NCBI GenBank assembly: GCA_028285545.1
Contig: JANQPA010000022.1
Coordinates: forward strand, 1 to 44,504
Direction: 5' to 3'
DNA length: 44,504 bases
From: Saprospiraceae bacterium
GTDB lineage: Bacteria; Bacteroidota; Bacteroidia; Chitinophagales; Saprospiraceae
A model generated the notes under the pieces. The model had not been told where the DNA came from. It made no database searches and saw nothing but the letters and a program-made list of their open reading frames with translations. The position numbers and the translations under genes were made by a program. How positions within the stretch are numbered: position 1 is the first letter of the stretch; each line of letters opens with the position of its first letter. Positions 25,781 through 34,325 of this stretch are shown piece by piece.

Positions 25781-28531
25781 ATGACAAAGGAGCCCAAAAT
25801 TAGGAACAAATTGGTCTATGGCTTCGGTGAAGGCGAAGCTGATGGATATGGAACTTTGAAAAACCTTCTAGGAGGTAAAGGTGCCAATCTGGCAGAAATG
25901 GCAGGACATCCGGATTTGAAATTGCCTGTTCCTCCCGGCTTTACCATTACTACCGAAGTATGTAACTTCTTCTATAGCAATCAAAGGAAGTACCCCGAAC
26001 ATCTAAAAAAAGAAGTTCTTTCTGCAATTGAAAAACTTGAAAAGCAAAGCGGTAAAAAATTTGGAGACCCTTCCAATCCCCTTCTTCTTTCTGTAAGATC
26101 GGGTGCCAGGCAATCCATGCCAGGAATGATGGACACGGTTTTGAACATTGGCCTGAATGATCAAACCATTAAAGGTGCTATCCTTCAAACTGGCGATGAA
26201 AGATTCGTTTTTGATTCTTATCGCCGCTTAATTATGATGTATGCCGATGTAGTAATGGAAAAGGCTGCAGGACTGGAACCTCCAGATGGAAAAGGAATTC
26301 GAAAAATCCTGGAAGAAAAGTTAGAATCCCTGAAAAAAATGAAAAACTATAGTGTTGATACGGACTTAAGCCCAGCGGATTTAAAAGAACTGGTACAGGA
26401 CTATAAACAGACAGTTTTTTCTGTATTAGGTAAGCCTTTCCCTCAAGACACCTTGGAACAGCTGTGGGGAGGGATTAGTGCTGTTTTTGCAAGTTGGAAT
26501 GGAAAGAGGGCTATTGAATACCGCAGAATTGAAAAGATACCCAATGAATGGGGAACTGCTGTAAATGTGCAAACTATGGTGTTCGGAAATATGGGGAATG
26601 ATTGTGTTACGGGAGTTGCCTTCACTCGAAACCCCGGAAATGGTGAAAACCATTTTTATGGTGAATATTTAATAAACGCCCAGGGGGAGGATGTAGTTGC
26701 AGGCATTCGCACGCCTGCACCGATAAATGAATTTTCAAAGAATAGCCAAAGTAAAGAGCTCCAAACACTGGAATCTCTTATGCCTGAAATTTATGAAGAG
26801 TTGGATGAATATCAACGGCGATTAGAAACGCATTATAAGGATATGCAGGACATTGAATTTACAGTGGAAAAAGGAAAACTATATATCTTACAAACCAGGG
26901 TAGGTAAACGCAACGGAGTGGCCTCCGTCAAAATGGCTACCGATATGTATGAAGAAGGTCTGATTGATAAAAATACTGCCATCAAAAGAGTAAGCCCTGC
27001 TCAGCTTTTAGAGCTTCTTCTCCCACAAGTTGATCCACTCATAGAAAAAAATACACCCTTCATTGCCAAAGGTTTACCCGCTGGACCAGGGGGAGCAAGT
27101 GGTAAAGTCGTTTTTACTAATGAAGAGGCCATTTCCTGGACGGAAAAAGGAGAAAAAGTAATACTGGTTAGAGAAGAAACTTCTCCTGAAGATGTTGATG
27201 GTATGCATACTGCACAGGGAATTCTAACCAGCAAAGGAGGGATGACCTCACATGCTGCATTGGTGGCCAGAGGCTGGGGCAAATGTTGTATTGTGGGTTG
27301 TAGTGAATTAGAAATTGACTTGAAAAATAAATGTTTCACTACCCTAGACGGTACAGTTATAAAACATGGCGAATGGATCACTTTGAATGGTACTAAAGGC
27401 TTAGCTTACAAAGGGGCATTGCCCTTAGTAAATTCAGATATAGCGGAGAACAGTACTTACAAAAAATTAATGACTCTCATTGATGAAACCAAAAAGTTAG
27501 GAGTAAGGGCTAATGTTGAAAACCCTAGTGATGCCGAAATCGCCTTAAATTTTGGTGCTGAAGGTATAGGCTTATTCCGTACAGAGCACATGTTTTATGG
27601 AGAAGAAAGCGAAAAACCTCTTCTTTTATTGAGAAAAATGATCCTCAGTCAAGATGAAAAGGAGCGGCGGGAAGCCCTGGATGAACTGTATAATTATGTC
27701 AAAAAGGACATAAAAGCTACCCTCAAAGTGATGAAAGGACTGCCAGTTACTATTCGCCTTTTGGATCCGCCACTACATGAATTTGTTCCTCATGATAAGG
27801 AGAAGCTGATTGAATTGAGCAAGGAGCTTAAAGTTCCCAGAAGAATTCTAGAAAAAAGAATTTTGGCCCTTCATGAAAACAATCCAATGCTTGGCCACAG
27901 AGGAGTTCGCCTGGGAATAAGTTATCCTGAAATTACCGAAATGCAGATTAGAGCCATCCTTCAATCTGCCTGCGAACTTACTTTGGAAGGCATTGAAGTT
28001 CGACCAGAAATAATGATCCCGGTAGTAGTGAGTAGTAATGAGCTGAAACACCAGAAAGTGGTTGTAGAAAAAGTTTCTAAAGAAATTTGTGGCAATCATG
28101 ACCTGAGCAAGGTGAAATACTTATTTGGTTCAATGATTGAAACTCCTAGAGCAGCAATCAAGGCTAACCGATTGGCTATTGAAGCCGAATTTTTTAGCTT
28201 CGGGACTAATGACCTGACACAAATGAGCTTTGGGTTTAGCCGTGATGATATCGGTGGATTCCTTCCCACTTACCTGAACCAAAATATTTTATACAGTGAT
28301 CCTTTTGTTACCATTGATCAGGATGGAATTGGAGAATTGTTAAGAATTGCTATTGAGAGAGGACGTTCCGTACGACCAGACTTAAAGATCGGACTTTGTG
28401 GAGAGCATGGTGGCGACCCAGAAAGCGTCAAATTCTGTCATAATTTGGGAATTGACTACGTTAGTTGTTCGCCATTTAGAGTTCCCATTGCCCGACTTGC
28501 TGCTGCACAGGCTGTTTTGGAAGAAAATTAG
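25781..28531 (+). CDS. ppdK: Pyruvate, phosphate dikinase
   Basis: The 916 residues match the full-length enzyme. An N-terminal ATP-grasp domain begins KLVYGFGEGEADGYGTLKNLLGGKGANLAEM and contains LLSVRSGARQSMPGMMDTVLN. The swivelling phosphohistidine domain carries H491 in GGMTSHAALVARGWGKCC. The C-terminal PEP/pyruvate TIM barrel ends with the catalytic C873 in IGLCGEHGGDPESV and contains LGHRGVRLGI. It interconverts pyruvate + ATP + Pi and PEP + AMP + PPi in the cytoplasm, for gluconeogenesis or PPi-linked glycolysis. It is a single gene ending in a bidirectional terminator. Its start is fixed by the family N-terminus. Confidence 0.97.
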   Translation: MTKEPKIRNKLVYGFGEGEADGYGTLKNLLGGKGANLAEMAGHPDLKLPVPPGFTITTEVCNFFYSNQRKYPEHLKKEVLSAIEKLEKQSGKKFGDPSNPLLLSVRSGARQSMPGMMDTVLNIGLNDQTIKGAILQTGDERFVFDSYRRLIMMYADVVMEKAAGLEPPDGKGIRKILEEKLESLKKMKNYSVDTDLSPADLKELVQDYKQTVFSVLGKPFPQDTLEQLWGGISAVFASWNGKRAIEYRRIEKIPNEWGTAVNVQTMVFGNMGNDCVTGVAFTRNPGNGENHFYGEYLINAQGEDVVAGIRTPAPINEFSKNSQSKELQTLESLMPEIYEELDEYQRRLETHYKDMQDIEFTVEKGKLYILQTRVGKRNGVASVKMATDMYEEGLIDKNTAIKRVSPAQLLELLLPQVDPLIEKNTPFIAKGLPAGPGGASGKVVFTNEEAISWTEKGEKVILVREETSPEDVDGMHTAQGILTSKGGMTSHAALVARGWGKCCIVGCSELEIDLKNKCFTTLDGTVIKHGEWITLNGTKGLAYKGALPLVNSDIAENSTYKKLMTLIDETKKLGVRANVENPSDAEIALNFGAEGIGLFRTEHMFYGEESEKPLLLLRKMILSQDEKERREALDELYNYVKKDIKATLKVMKGLPVTIRLLDPPLHEFVPHDKEKLIELSKELKVPRRILEKRILALHENNPMLGHRGVRLGISYPEITEMQIRAILQSACELTLEGIEVRPEIMIPVVVSSNELKHQKVVVEKVSKEICGNHDLSKVKYLFGSMIETPRAAIKANRLAIEAEFFSFGTNDLTQMSFGFSRDDIGGFLPTYLNQNILYSDPFVTIDQDGIGELLRIAIERGRSVRPDLKIGLCGEHGGDPESVKFCHNLGIDYVSCSPFRVPIARLAAAQAVLEEN

Positions 28532-28586
28532 TTGAGGGTAATTTAGAAGTAAAAGTTTGGTAGGAATAATTTTGGTTTTGGACTCA

Positions 28587-28624
28587 TGTAAAAAGTCAGA
28601 TTTTTTAAAATCTGACTTTTTACA
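28587..28624. terminator. Bidirectional terminator between ppdK and the DoxX-like gene
   Basis: A perfect 18-bp stem (28587-28604 with 28607-28624) with A/T-rich arms around GTCAGA/TCTGAC, and a 2-base loop. The T runs on both strands suit both convergent genes. Confidence 0.85.
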
Positions 28625-28642
28625 CAAACTCCTATTTTTGAG

Positions 28643-29023
28643 TTAACCAATTACAGAATCATCTTTGGCCAGGCCACTAGCATACATCCAGGCTCCACCT
28701 GCTAGTCCAAGATCTTTTAAAAACATGGACAAGCTCAACTCACTTCCTTCCAGTACGCCTCCGAAATTGAGCATGAAGGCAAATACCAAATAAACCAGAC
28801 CTAAAACAAAAGTGGATAATTTATCCAGTTTGCCGATAATAATGCTGATACCTATGCCTACCAATAATATTCCAGAAATAAGAACAGTCCACATTCCACC
28901 TGGAGGGTTCATCGCATCTGTGAATCCTTGCAGGTCAAGCAAATGAAGTGCACCAAAGGCAATAAATACTAGGGCATAAAGGTATTTTCCGGTACCCATC
29001 AAAAATTTAATGATTGCTTTCAT
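28643..29023 (-). CDS. DoxX-like four-helix membrane protein
   Basis: The 126 residues have four hydrophobic helices (about 12-32, 42-64, 70-90, 97-117). The motif YLYALVFIAFGALHLLD in helix 1 and a short loop with NPPGG before helix 2 fit the DoxX/DoxD superfamily. The wider family includes quinone-linked and SoxR-reducing subunits, but most members have no known function. It is convergent with ppdK and followed upstream by the LytTR regulator gene on the same strand, with a 245-bp gap that shows nothing convincing. Confidence 0.6.
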   Translation of the reverse strand: MKAIIKFLMGTGKYLYALVFIAFGALHLLDLQGFTDAMNPPGGMWTVLISGILLVGIGISIIIGKLDKLSTFVLGLVYLVFAFMLNFGGVLEGSELSLSMFLKDLGLAGGAWMYASGLAKDDSVIG

Positions 29024-29268
29024 TTTGGTAAAATTTTGTTAAATGAAAAGGTAATAATTTAGGTGTATTGATAAAATGTTAATTAAAAGATACAAAATTT
29101 TGAGATGACAATTGCTATTCTCGGATTAATTTATCCCTCTAACTTAGAATAGGTTATGAAATTCATCACTAAAAATGGTGATCCATCTCAATTCTTAGTC
29201 GGTCAACAAAATCATTTGTCAACGTATAAACTGATCTATATTTGATTGAAAATGAAAGCAGACTTGAT

Positions 29269-29991
29269 TTAGGTGAAAAGTTCTTTAACCAACTGTCGGT
29301 AATTTTTTCCTATAGCTACTTCCTTATCATTTTTCATCCTTATGGTATTGCCTTCGACGTAATTGATGTGATGCTTATTGACGATAAAAGACTTGTGGAT
29401 TCGAATAAAGTTGGCTTGAGGAAGGGTTACCTGGAAACTACTGAGAGTCGCTGGAGTAAGATGGAAATCATTTTCCAGCCATATTTTTACATAATTCCCA
29501 TAACTTTCTAGAAAAATTATATCTGAGTGTTGAATATGGATGTATCGTTTATCAGATTTTATAAATAAAGAAGATTGTTCAGCTACAGATTCTGATGATG
29601 GAATCGGGGATGCTGAGGTACTTTGGTTTTTTAACTCAAACAATTCCAGGGCCTTATTCACAGCTTTTAAAAAACGATCGAAGCGAAAGGGCTTGTGCAG
29701 GTAATCACAAACATCTAGTTCAAAGCTTTCAAGTGCATACTCCTCATAGGCGGAGGTGATAATGACAATAGGTTTATTTTTCAAAGTCCGTAAAAAATCC
29801 AGGCCTTTTATTTTTGGCATATTAATGTCCAGAAAAATGAGGTCTATATTTTTGTCTTTTAAAACCACCAATGCCTCTGTGGCCAAATAACTTTGGGCAA
29901 CAATTTCAATAAAGGGAACCGATTTGACATACTCTATGATAATGTCATGGGCTAAGGGCTCATCATCTATAATTAAGGTCCGCAAATTCAT
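29269..29991 (-). CDS. LytTR-type response regulator
   Basis: The 240 residues have a receiver domain (1-120) with acidic pocket D9-D10-E11, phospho-acceptor D55 in LIFLDINMPKIKG, and K in LHKPFRF. A linker follows, then a C-terminal LytTR DNA-binding domain (about 140-240; FIKSDKRYIHIQHSDIIFLESYGNYVKIWL ... FIRIHKSFIVNKHHI). LytTR regulators bind direct repeats with roughly 21-bp spacing. Its ATG overlaps the stop of the kinase gene (ATGA), so the two are translationally coupled and form one system. Its likely local target is the divergent ABC transporter operon starting at 31751 (inference). Confidence 0.94.
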   Translation of the reverse strand: MNLRTLIIDDEPLAHDIIIEYVKSVPFIEIVAQSYLATEALVVLKDKNIDLIFLDINMPKIKGLDFLRTLKNKPIVIITSAYEEYALESFELDVCDYLHKPFRFDRFLKAVNKALELFELKNQSTSASPIPSSESVAEQSSLFIKSDKRYIHIQHSDIIFLESYGNYVKIWLENDFHLTPATLSSFQVTLPQANFIRIHKSFIVNKHHINYVEGNTIRMKNDKEVAIGKNYRQLVKELFT

Positions 29992-31499
29992 ACAAAAGAA
30001 ATTTCTAAAATGGCTTTAAAAGTGTAGTTGTTTTGCTCAACCTCTAATGTGTAATTATTGGGAAATAATAAGTCTAGCCGACGTTTGAGATTGTCCATTC
30101 CTATTCCCGGTTTATTTTTATTTACTTCTTCAAAAGAATTCATGCAGCAAAAGGTGAGTTTGTTGGATTTACTTTTTAAATATAAATGTAAGAAACTCTC
30201 ATTTTCGGCAGGTTCAATCCCATGTTTAAAGGCATTTTCTAATAAAATAATAAATAGTAATGGTGGGATCTGGAAATGTTCATTCTCTATCTCTTTTTCA
30301 AACTGATAATCCAGCTGTTTGTGCAGGCGTATTTTTTGCAAACTTACATAATCCTCCAGGTAGTTAACTTCTTCAAAAAGGTAAACCAATTCCTCCTTTC
30401 CTTTATAAATCACGTAGCGCATCAGATCAGATAATTTTAAAACAACTTCAGGGGTAGCTTGATCTTTTTTAATACTTAAGGCATATAAATTATTTAAGGT
30501 ATTAAAAAAGAAATGCGGATTGATCTGCTGCTTAAGGAGTCGTAATTCAGTTTCTGATTTTTCTTTATCTAAAGTGGCAATTTCACTCCTTTGCTTAAAC
30601 CATTGAACGGTCAAAATAAAAGGAATGCTCAAAATCATTCCAATTATGGGTATTGAAGCATTAACACTTCCAAAAACTCCATCATTTACAACTGGATGAA
30701 TGGCCCTCTGGTTAATCATTGGAAGCCATGCAATAAGTTGAGCTGCTATAGGATAAAACAATAAAATAGTACCTGCCAGGCCAAAAGCATAATAAATTAC
30801 ACCTTTCTGATTAAGTAATTTATTAATAAGAACATAATGATTAACCAGGTAAAAGAAATAATAAATTAAGTGAATGATAAAAAACTGTATGAGCGTACTT
30901 AATAGAAAAGGTATTTCTTTGATTCCCTCCCAAAAACCACCAGGGAAATCATTGACTTCTACATAGTCGATTGTAGTCAGAAACATAGAAAACAGAAGCA
31001 TCAGAAATAATATGGTTGTTTCTAAGCCAATATTTTTGAACCACTGCGTAGCTTTGCTTTTTTGGCTAAAAAATTTGTTGGATTGGATGGCTACTTCTGC
31101 AAAAAGAAGGGCACAAGAAGTGGAAGCTAAAATCGCGTATGTTCCATCTTCCTTATTACTCATCCCTACATATTCTGTAAATACTCTTATCCCTTCATCC
31201 ATAAACAAAAAAGAACTTGAAAGAATAAGCAGGAATGGATATACTATAAAACATAAAAACCAAAGCAGCCGATGCTTTTTAATACTCAATTTCTGTTCAA
31301 GGTATCTTCTGTATAATGAGTAGATTAAAACCGGGGCAAAGAGCAGGCATAAAAAACCAAAGTAGGATAGGTAAATGGTCCAGGTTTGTGGATCAGATTC
31401 CACAATAAGAAGAATACTCACCAACATGAGCACCGTAAGAAACATCCAAATGGTCTGTTTGACTAAGAATTGCGATACCTGATCTATCAATGCTTTCAT
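29988..31499 (-). CDS. LytS-type sensor histidine kinase
   Basis: The 503 residues have an N-terminal membrane part with about eight helices (about residues 15-300). The His_kinase domain carries phospho-acceptor H329 in QQINPHFFFNTLNNLYAL, and a compact HATPase follows (LLENAFKHGIEP; PGIGMDNLKRRLDLLF). There is no separate extracellular sensor domain, so the membrane helices probably sense. It pairs with the LytTR regulator downstream through a 4-bp overlap. The divergent ABC transporter begins 251 bp away. In Bacteroidota such trios often answer envelope stress or peptides, but the ligand is unknown. Confidence 0.93.
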   Translation of the reverse strand: MKALIDQVSQFLVKQTIWMFLTVLMLVSILLIVESDPQTWTIYLSYFGFLCLLFAPVLIYSLYRRYLEQKLSIKKHRLLWFLCFIVYPFLLILSSSFLFMDEGIRVFTEYVGMSNKEDGTYAILASTSCALLFAEVAIQSNKFFSQKSKATQWFKNIGLETTILFLMLLFSMFLTTIDYVEVNDFPGGFWEGIKEIPFLLSTLIQFFIIHLIYYFFYLVNHYVLINKLLNQKGVIYYAFGLAGTILLFYPIAAQLIAWLPMINQRAIHPVVNDGVFGSVNASIPIIGMILSIPFILTVQWFKQRSEIATLDKEKSETELRLLKQQINPHFFFNTLNNLYALSIKKDQATPEVVLKLSDLMRYVIYKGKEELVYLFEEVNYLEDYVSLQKIRLHKQLDYQFEKEIENEHFQIPPLLFIILLENAFKHGIEPAENESFLHLYLKSKSNKLTFCCMNSFEEVNKNKPGIGMDNLKRRLDLLFPNNYTLEVEQNNYTFKAILEISFV

Positions 31500-31696
31500 A
31501 CTTGCTTTTTCTGACTCCCAATAAAGCTATTACTGCAAGCCCACCCAAATTTAGGTGATGAACGACAGGTTTTCCATGATTAAGGTAAAAAAATACCTTT
31601 GAAAGATCCTTATTGCCCTTCATCATCTCTTTTCTTTCCTTTATCACTATGAATTGGTGCCCTTTGAGTTCTGAAATACTTTTGAATTGAAAACAC

Positions 31697-31745
31697 CACA
31701 CCACTAGACTACCAGACTACTAAACAACTATACTACTAAAACCAT
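31697..31745 (+). repeat. ACTAGACT/ACCAGACT/ACTAAAC short repeats in the ABC leader
   Basis: Five or so degenerate 7-9-bp ACTA-type words run in tandem immediately before the ABC transporter start codon, leaving a G-poor, probably unstructured leader. Confidence 0.5.
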
Positions 31746-31750
31746 TCAAT

Positions 31751-32674
31751 ATGAATCCATCAACTTCAGTCATTACAGTTCGAGGACTCCACTTTGGATA
31801 CAATAAAAACCAAAAAATCCTCAAGCAACTAAACTTGGAGGTTCCTCCCTCCTCTATTTATGGCTTTTTGGGGGCCAACGGGGCAGGTAAAAGTACCACC
31901 ATACGAACCATTTTAGGATTGCTGAAACCACAACTGGGCCAGGTTCAAATTTTTGGTGAAGAGGTTCGTTTCAATCGACTTTCAGCCCTTAAGAATGTGG
32001 GTGCCCTCATTGAAGCACCTTCTTTATATAGACATTTGTCCGGTTATGATAATCTACGCATAACCTGTCAATATTTGGGCCTGCCCAAGTCAAGAATCGG
32101 TGAGGTATTGGAAATGGTCAATCTTCAGCATGCAGCCACAAAAAGAGCAAAACAATATTCTACAGGTATGAAACAGCGATTAGGGCTGGCTGTGGCTCTC
32201 TTAAGTGATCCAGAAATACTGATATTAGATGAACCTGTAAATGGATTAGACCCCACCGGAATAATAGAAATACGGAACATTATCAAAGGACTTCACCAAA
32301 GGGGTAAGACCATCTTTTTATCCAGCCACATCTTATCTGAGATAGAAAAAATTGCTACTAGAGTGGGAATTATAAAAGAAGGTACCATGGTATTCCAAGG
32401 TACAGTTAATGAATTGCAACAACTTAAATCCAGTAGCCTGAACGTGAAAGTGCTTGTGAATGATAGTCAGAAGGTGGAAAATGTTTTAAATGGAAGTCAT
32501 AAATATCAAATCCTCGATAAAAATCAGATTGAATTGACCTTGGAAGATCAGGAACAACTGCCGATCATCATCCGAAATATGGTAAATAAGGGGATAGATC
32601 TATATGAAGTCATCCCGCAGCGAAACGATTTGGAAAAACTATTTATTAATCTAACCTCTAATGAACCCTCATGA
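31751..32674 (+). CDS. ABC transporter ATP-binding protein (ABC-2 / resistance type)
   Basis: The 307 residues have Walker A GANGAGKSTTIR, a Q-loop region, signature YSTGMKQRLGLAVAL, Walker B ILILDEPVNGLDP and switch His in SSHIL. A roughly 90-residue C-terminal extension (from about 215) is typical of exporters of the DrrA/BcrA/CcmA-like group. It energises the permease encoded next, whose ATG overlaps its stop (ATGA). It is divergent from the LytS/LytTR pair, so self-protection or export of a peptide or drug under that system's control is plausible. The substrate is unknown. Confidence 0.92.
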   Translation: MNPSTSVITVRGLHFGYNKNQKILKQLNLEVPPSSIYGFLGANGAGKSTTIRTILGLLKPQLGQVQIFGEEVRFNRLSALKNVGALIEAPSLYRHLSGYDNLRITCQYLGLPKSRIGEVLEMVNLQHAATKRAKQYSTGMKQRLGLAVALLSDPEILILDEPVNGLDPTGIIEIRNIIKGLHQRGKTIFLSSHILSEIEKIATRVGIIKEGTMVFQGTVNELQQLKSSSLNVKVLVNDSQKVENVLNGSHKYQILDKNQIELTLEDQEQLPIIIRNMVNKGIDLYEVIPQRNDLEKLFINLTSNEPS

Positions 32675-33477
32675 AAACAGCAGCACCTATTTTTATCCGT
32701 AGTCTTACAGCAGATGCTATCAAATTAAAAAGAACTCCTATTTTGTGGATAGCCCTTTTGGGAGGACTATTTGTAACCGGTTTGGTATTTTTGATCCATT
32801 ATTTTTCTGTCAATGAAATCCTTAAACCTGATACCAATCCCTGGATTTTCTACTGTAATTTTGGAATGACCTTTGTGTCTTTATTATTGGTGGTTCCTTT
32901 TGTAGTTCTGGTCAGCAGCTCTGTGATGTTCCCGGAGCATCGCGCCGAATCTGCAAAATATTTATATTCCTTACCACTTAGAAAAAGTCAGTTTTATTTT
33001 TCAAAATTAGTGATGGTTTTGGGGATTATTGCATTGACTTATTTGATCTTTTTTACAGGACATCTCCTGTCAGGCTGGCTGTTGGGCTTTTTAAGACCTC
33101 AATATGGTTTTCATGAATATGCGCCTCAAACTGGGCATTTTGCCAAAATTCTGTTCCATTCTTACCTTTCTGTTTTGGGAGTGGCTGGATTACATTATTG
33201 GTTAAGTGTCAGATGGAAAAATTTCATTATCCCCATTGGAATTGGGTTGTGTGGTTACATTATTTCAGTTATTCTTTCCATGGTTCAGCGCTGGGATATG
33301 GCCGTATATTTCCCATATGCTTATCCTGGTATGGTAGGTAATGAATTGGGAATGGGAGATTCAGCTGGATTAATCCCCATTGGATGGTTTAATAATGTAG
33401 AGTTATTTAGTGTAGGTTTTTGTGTCCTTTTTGCAATGATAGGATTTATTGAGGAGAGTAACAGGAATGTAAAATAA
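32671..33477 (+). CDS. ABC-2 type transporter permease
   Basis: The 268 residues have six hydrophobic segments (about 24-44, 63-85, 108-133, 165-180, 187-205, 238-258). The motif FPEHRAESAKYLYSLPLRKSQFYFSKL between helices 2 and 3 is the cytoplasmic loop typical of ABC-2/ABC2_membrane_4 permeases, as in BcrB-like lantibiotic immunity subunits. Its start overlaps the stop of the ATP-binding gene, so the two are co-translated. No third subunit follows. Together with the divergent LytTR system it may form an immunity or efflux module. Confidence 0.85.
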   Translation: MKTAAPIFIRSLTADAIKLKRTPILWIALLGGLFVTGLVFLIHYFSVNEILKPDTNPWIFYCNFGMTFVSLLLVVPFVVLVSSSVMFPEHRAESAKYLYSLPLRKSQFYFSKLVMVLGIIALTYLIFFTGHLLSGWLLGFLRPQYGFHEYAPQTGHFAKILFHSYLSVLGVAGLHYWLSVRWKNFIIPIGIGLCGYIISVILSMVQRWDMAVYFPYAYPGMVGNELGMGDSAGLIPIGWFNNVELFSVGFCVLFAMIGFIEESNRNVK

Positions 33478-33515
33478 TAATATTGCTCTCTAGAACAGTG
33501 CCGTGTGAATCTGTG

Positions 33516-33555
33516 AAATCCGTGTCTAAAATGAGAATATTTTGGACACGGATTT
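33516..33555. repeat. Palindromic ACACGGATT repeat after the ABC permease
   Basis: A 17-bp stem with one G-T pair (33516-33532 with 33539-33555) and a 6-nt loop. It is nested in further CCGTG/CACGG words out to 33501 and 33577. There is no T-run, so it is a REP-like element rather than a clear terminator. Confidence 0.65.
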
Positions 33556-33957
33556 TCGCGGGTCTTCACGGTTAGGTTTATTGGACATTACTGCTAGCCG
33601 AATAATTTGGACGTTTCATAGAGTAACAAGATTGTTTGATCGTAATGAACTTAGCCTTCTCTTGTCTGTGAATGTTAAAGCCCTTAACTTGGTTTTATCA
33701 AATTTAATCACAGAGCAACTATATGACATAACACTTACCTTTACTTATTATCACCTTTTTTTTAATGATGAATTGTTGGCGTTCTTAGGATAAGCTAAGA
33801 CTTGAATCTCGTGTGAGATTTACACTTGGGGAATTTTTTAGGTAGCCCTAAACTACTTGATAATTGTCCCATTATTAAAACAACCTATTACCTTAATTAA
33901 ATTAAATTCATCATGTTTGAAAAAGTAATTTTTCTTTTTCCTAAACTTTTAAAAAAG

Positions 33958-33992
33958 AAAATCAGGGTTCTGTTTTTGAAACTCTGATTTTT
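33958..33992 (+). terminator. Terminator-like hairpin in the decayed region
   Basis: AAAATCAGGGTT pairs with AACTCTGATTTT (one G-T pair) around a 10-nt loop, followed by Ts. It lies 480 bp after the nearest upstream stop, so it may belong to a lost gene. Confidence 0.5.
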
Positions 33993-34221
33993 AGTTTGCT
34001 ATCCTTTTAATTTTTTCAAATAATTAGATCTATTGGCCGATACCAAATTTTACTTATTGAGTTTTGGATACTTGATAAATACCATTTTCGAGTATCCAAA
34101 AAGTTACCAATTCCTGTTTTTTCATTTCAAAACACCAAAACTTTTTACCCTATGTTTAACCAAGTTCAATTATCTGCTAAAATTTTTGTCGTATCACTGT
34201 AAATTCGGACCCTAATAATCC

Positions 34222-34269
34222 GACCCGTTCTTTAAACGCGATGCTTCAGTGGAAGTAGAAGAAGTATAG
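34222..34269 (+). pseudogene. Decayed C-terminal tail of a third CHAT-partner paralog
   Basis: The frame reads DPFFKRDASVEVEEV and then TAG. The two intact paralogs end GDPKRDASVEIEEV and GDPKRDAEVEVEEV, so after a two-residue insertion the tail matches at nearly every position. Two stop codons lie immediately upstream (34213-34218) and no start is possible. The upstream frame (CKFGP) weakly echoes YKFDV of the second paralog. The remnant ends 56 bp before the first intact paralog begins. Confidence 0.7.
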
Positions 34270-34325
34270 TTAAGGTATTTAATGTTTATTTTCAGACTCA
34301 ATTTATTAAACACAAAACTAAAATT

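Larger units (their letters stand above)
33478..34325. other. 848-bp gene-poor region with hairpins and a decayed paralog tail
   Basis: No intact gene is supported; frames at 33542-33793 and 34033-34215 have no family features. The region holds a long inverted repeat (33516-33555) within ACACGGATT-type repeats, a terminator-like hairpin (33958-33992) and a 16-codon remnant with the C-terminal tail of the CHAT-partner family (34222-34269). The rest is very AT-rich and looks like decayed DNA. Confidence 0.55.

Noticed and set aside
31393..31704. 103-codon frame on the minus strand upstream of the LytS-type kinase
   Set aside because: It overlaps the kinase N-terminus in another frame and has no family pattern.
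33542..33793. 83-codon frame after the ABC permease
   Set aside because: It begins inside a palindromic repeat and has no recognisable domain.
34033..34215. 60-codon frame before the partner-tail remnant
   Set aside because: It is in the same frame as the remnant, but apart from the last few residues it shows no similarity to the intact paralogs, so I do not call it a gene.
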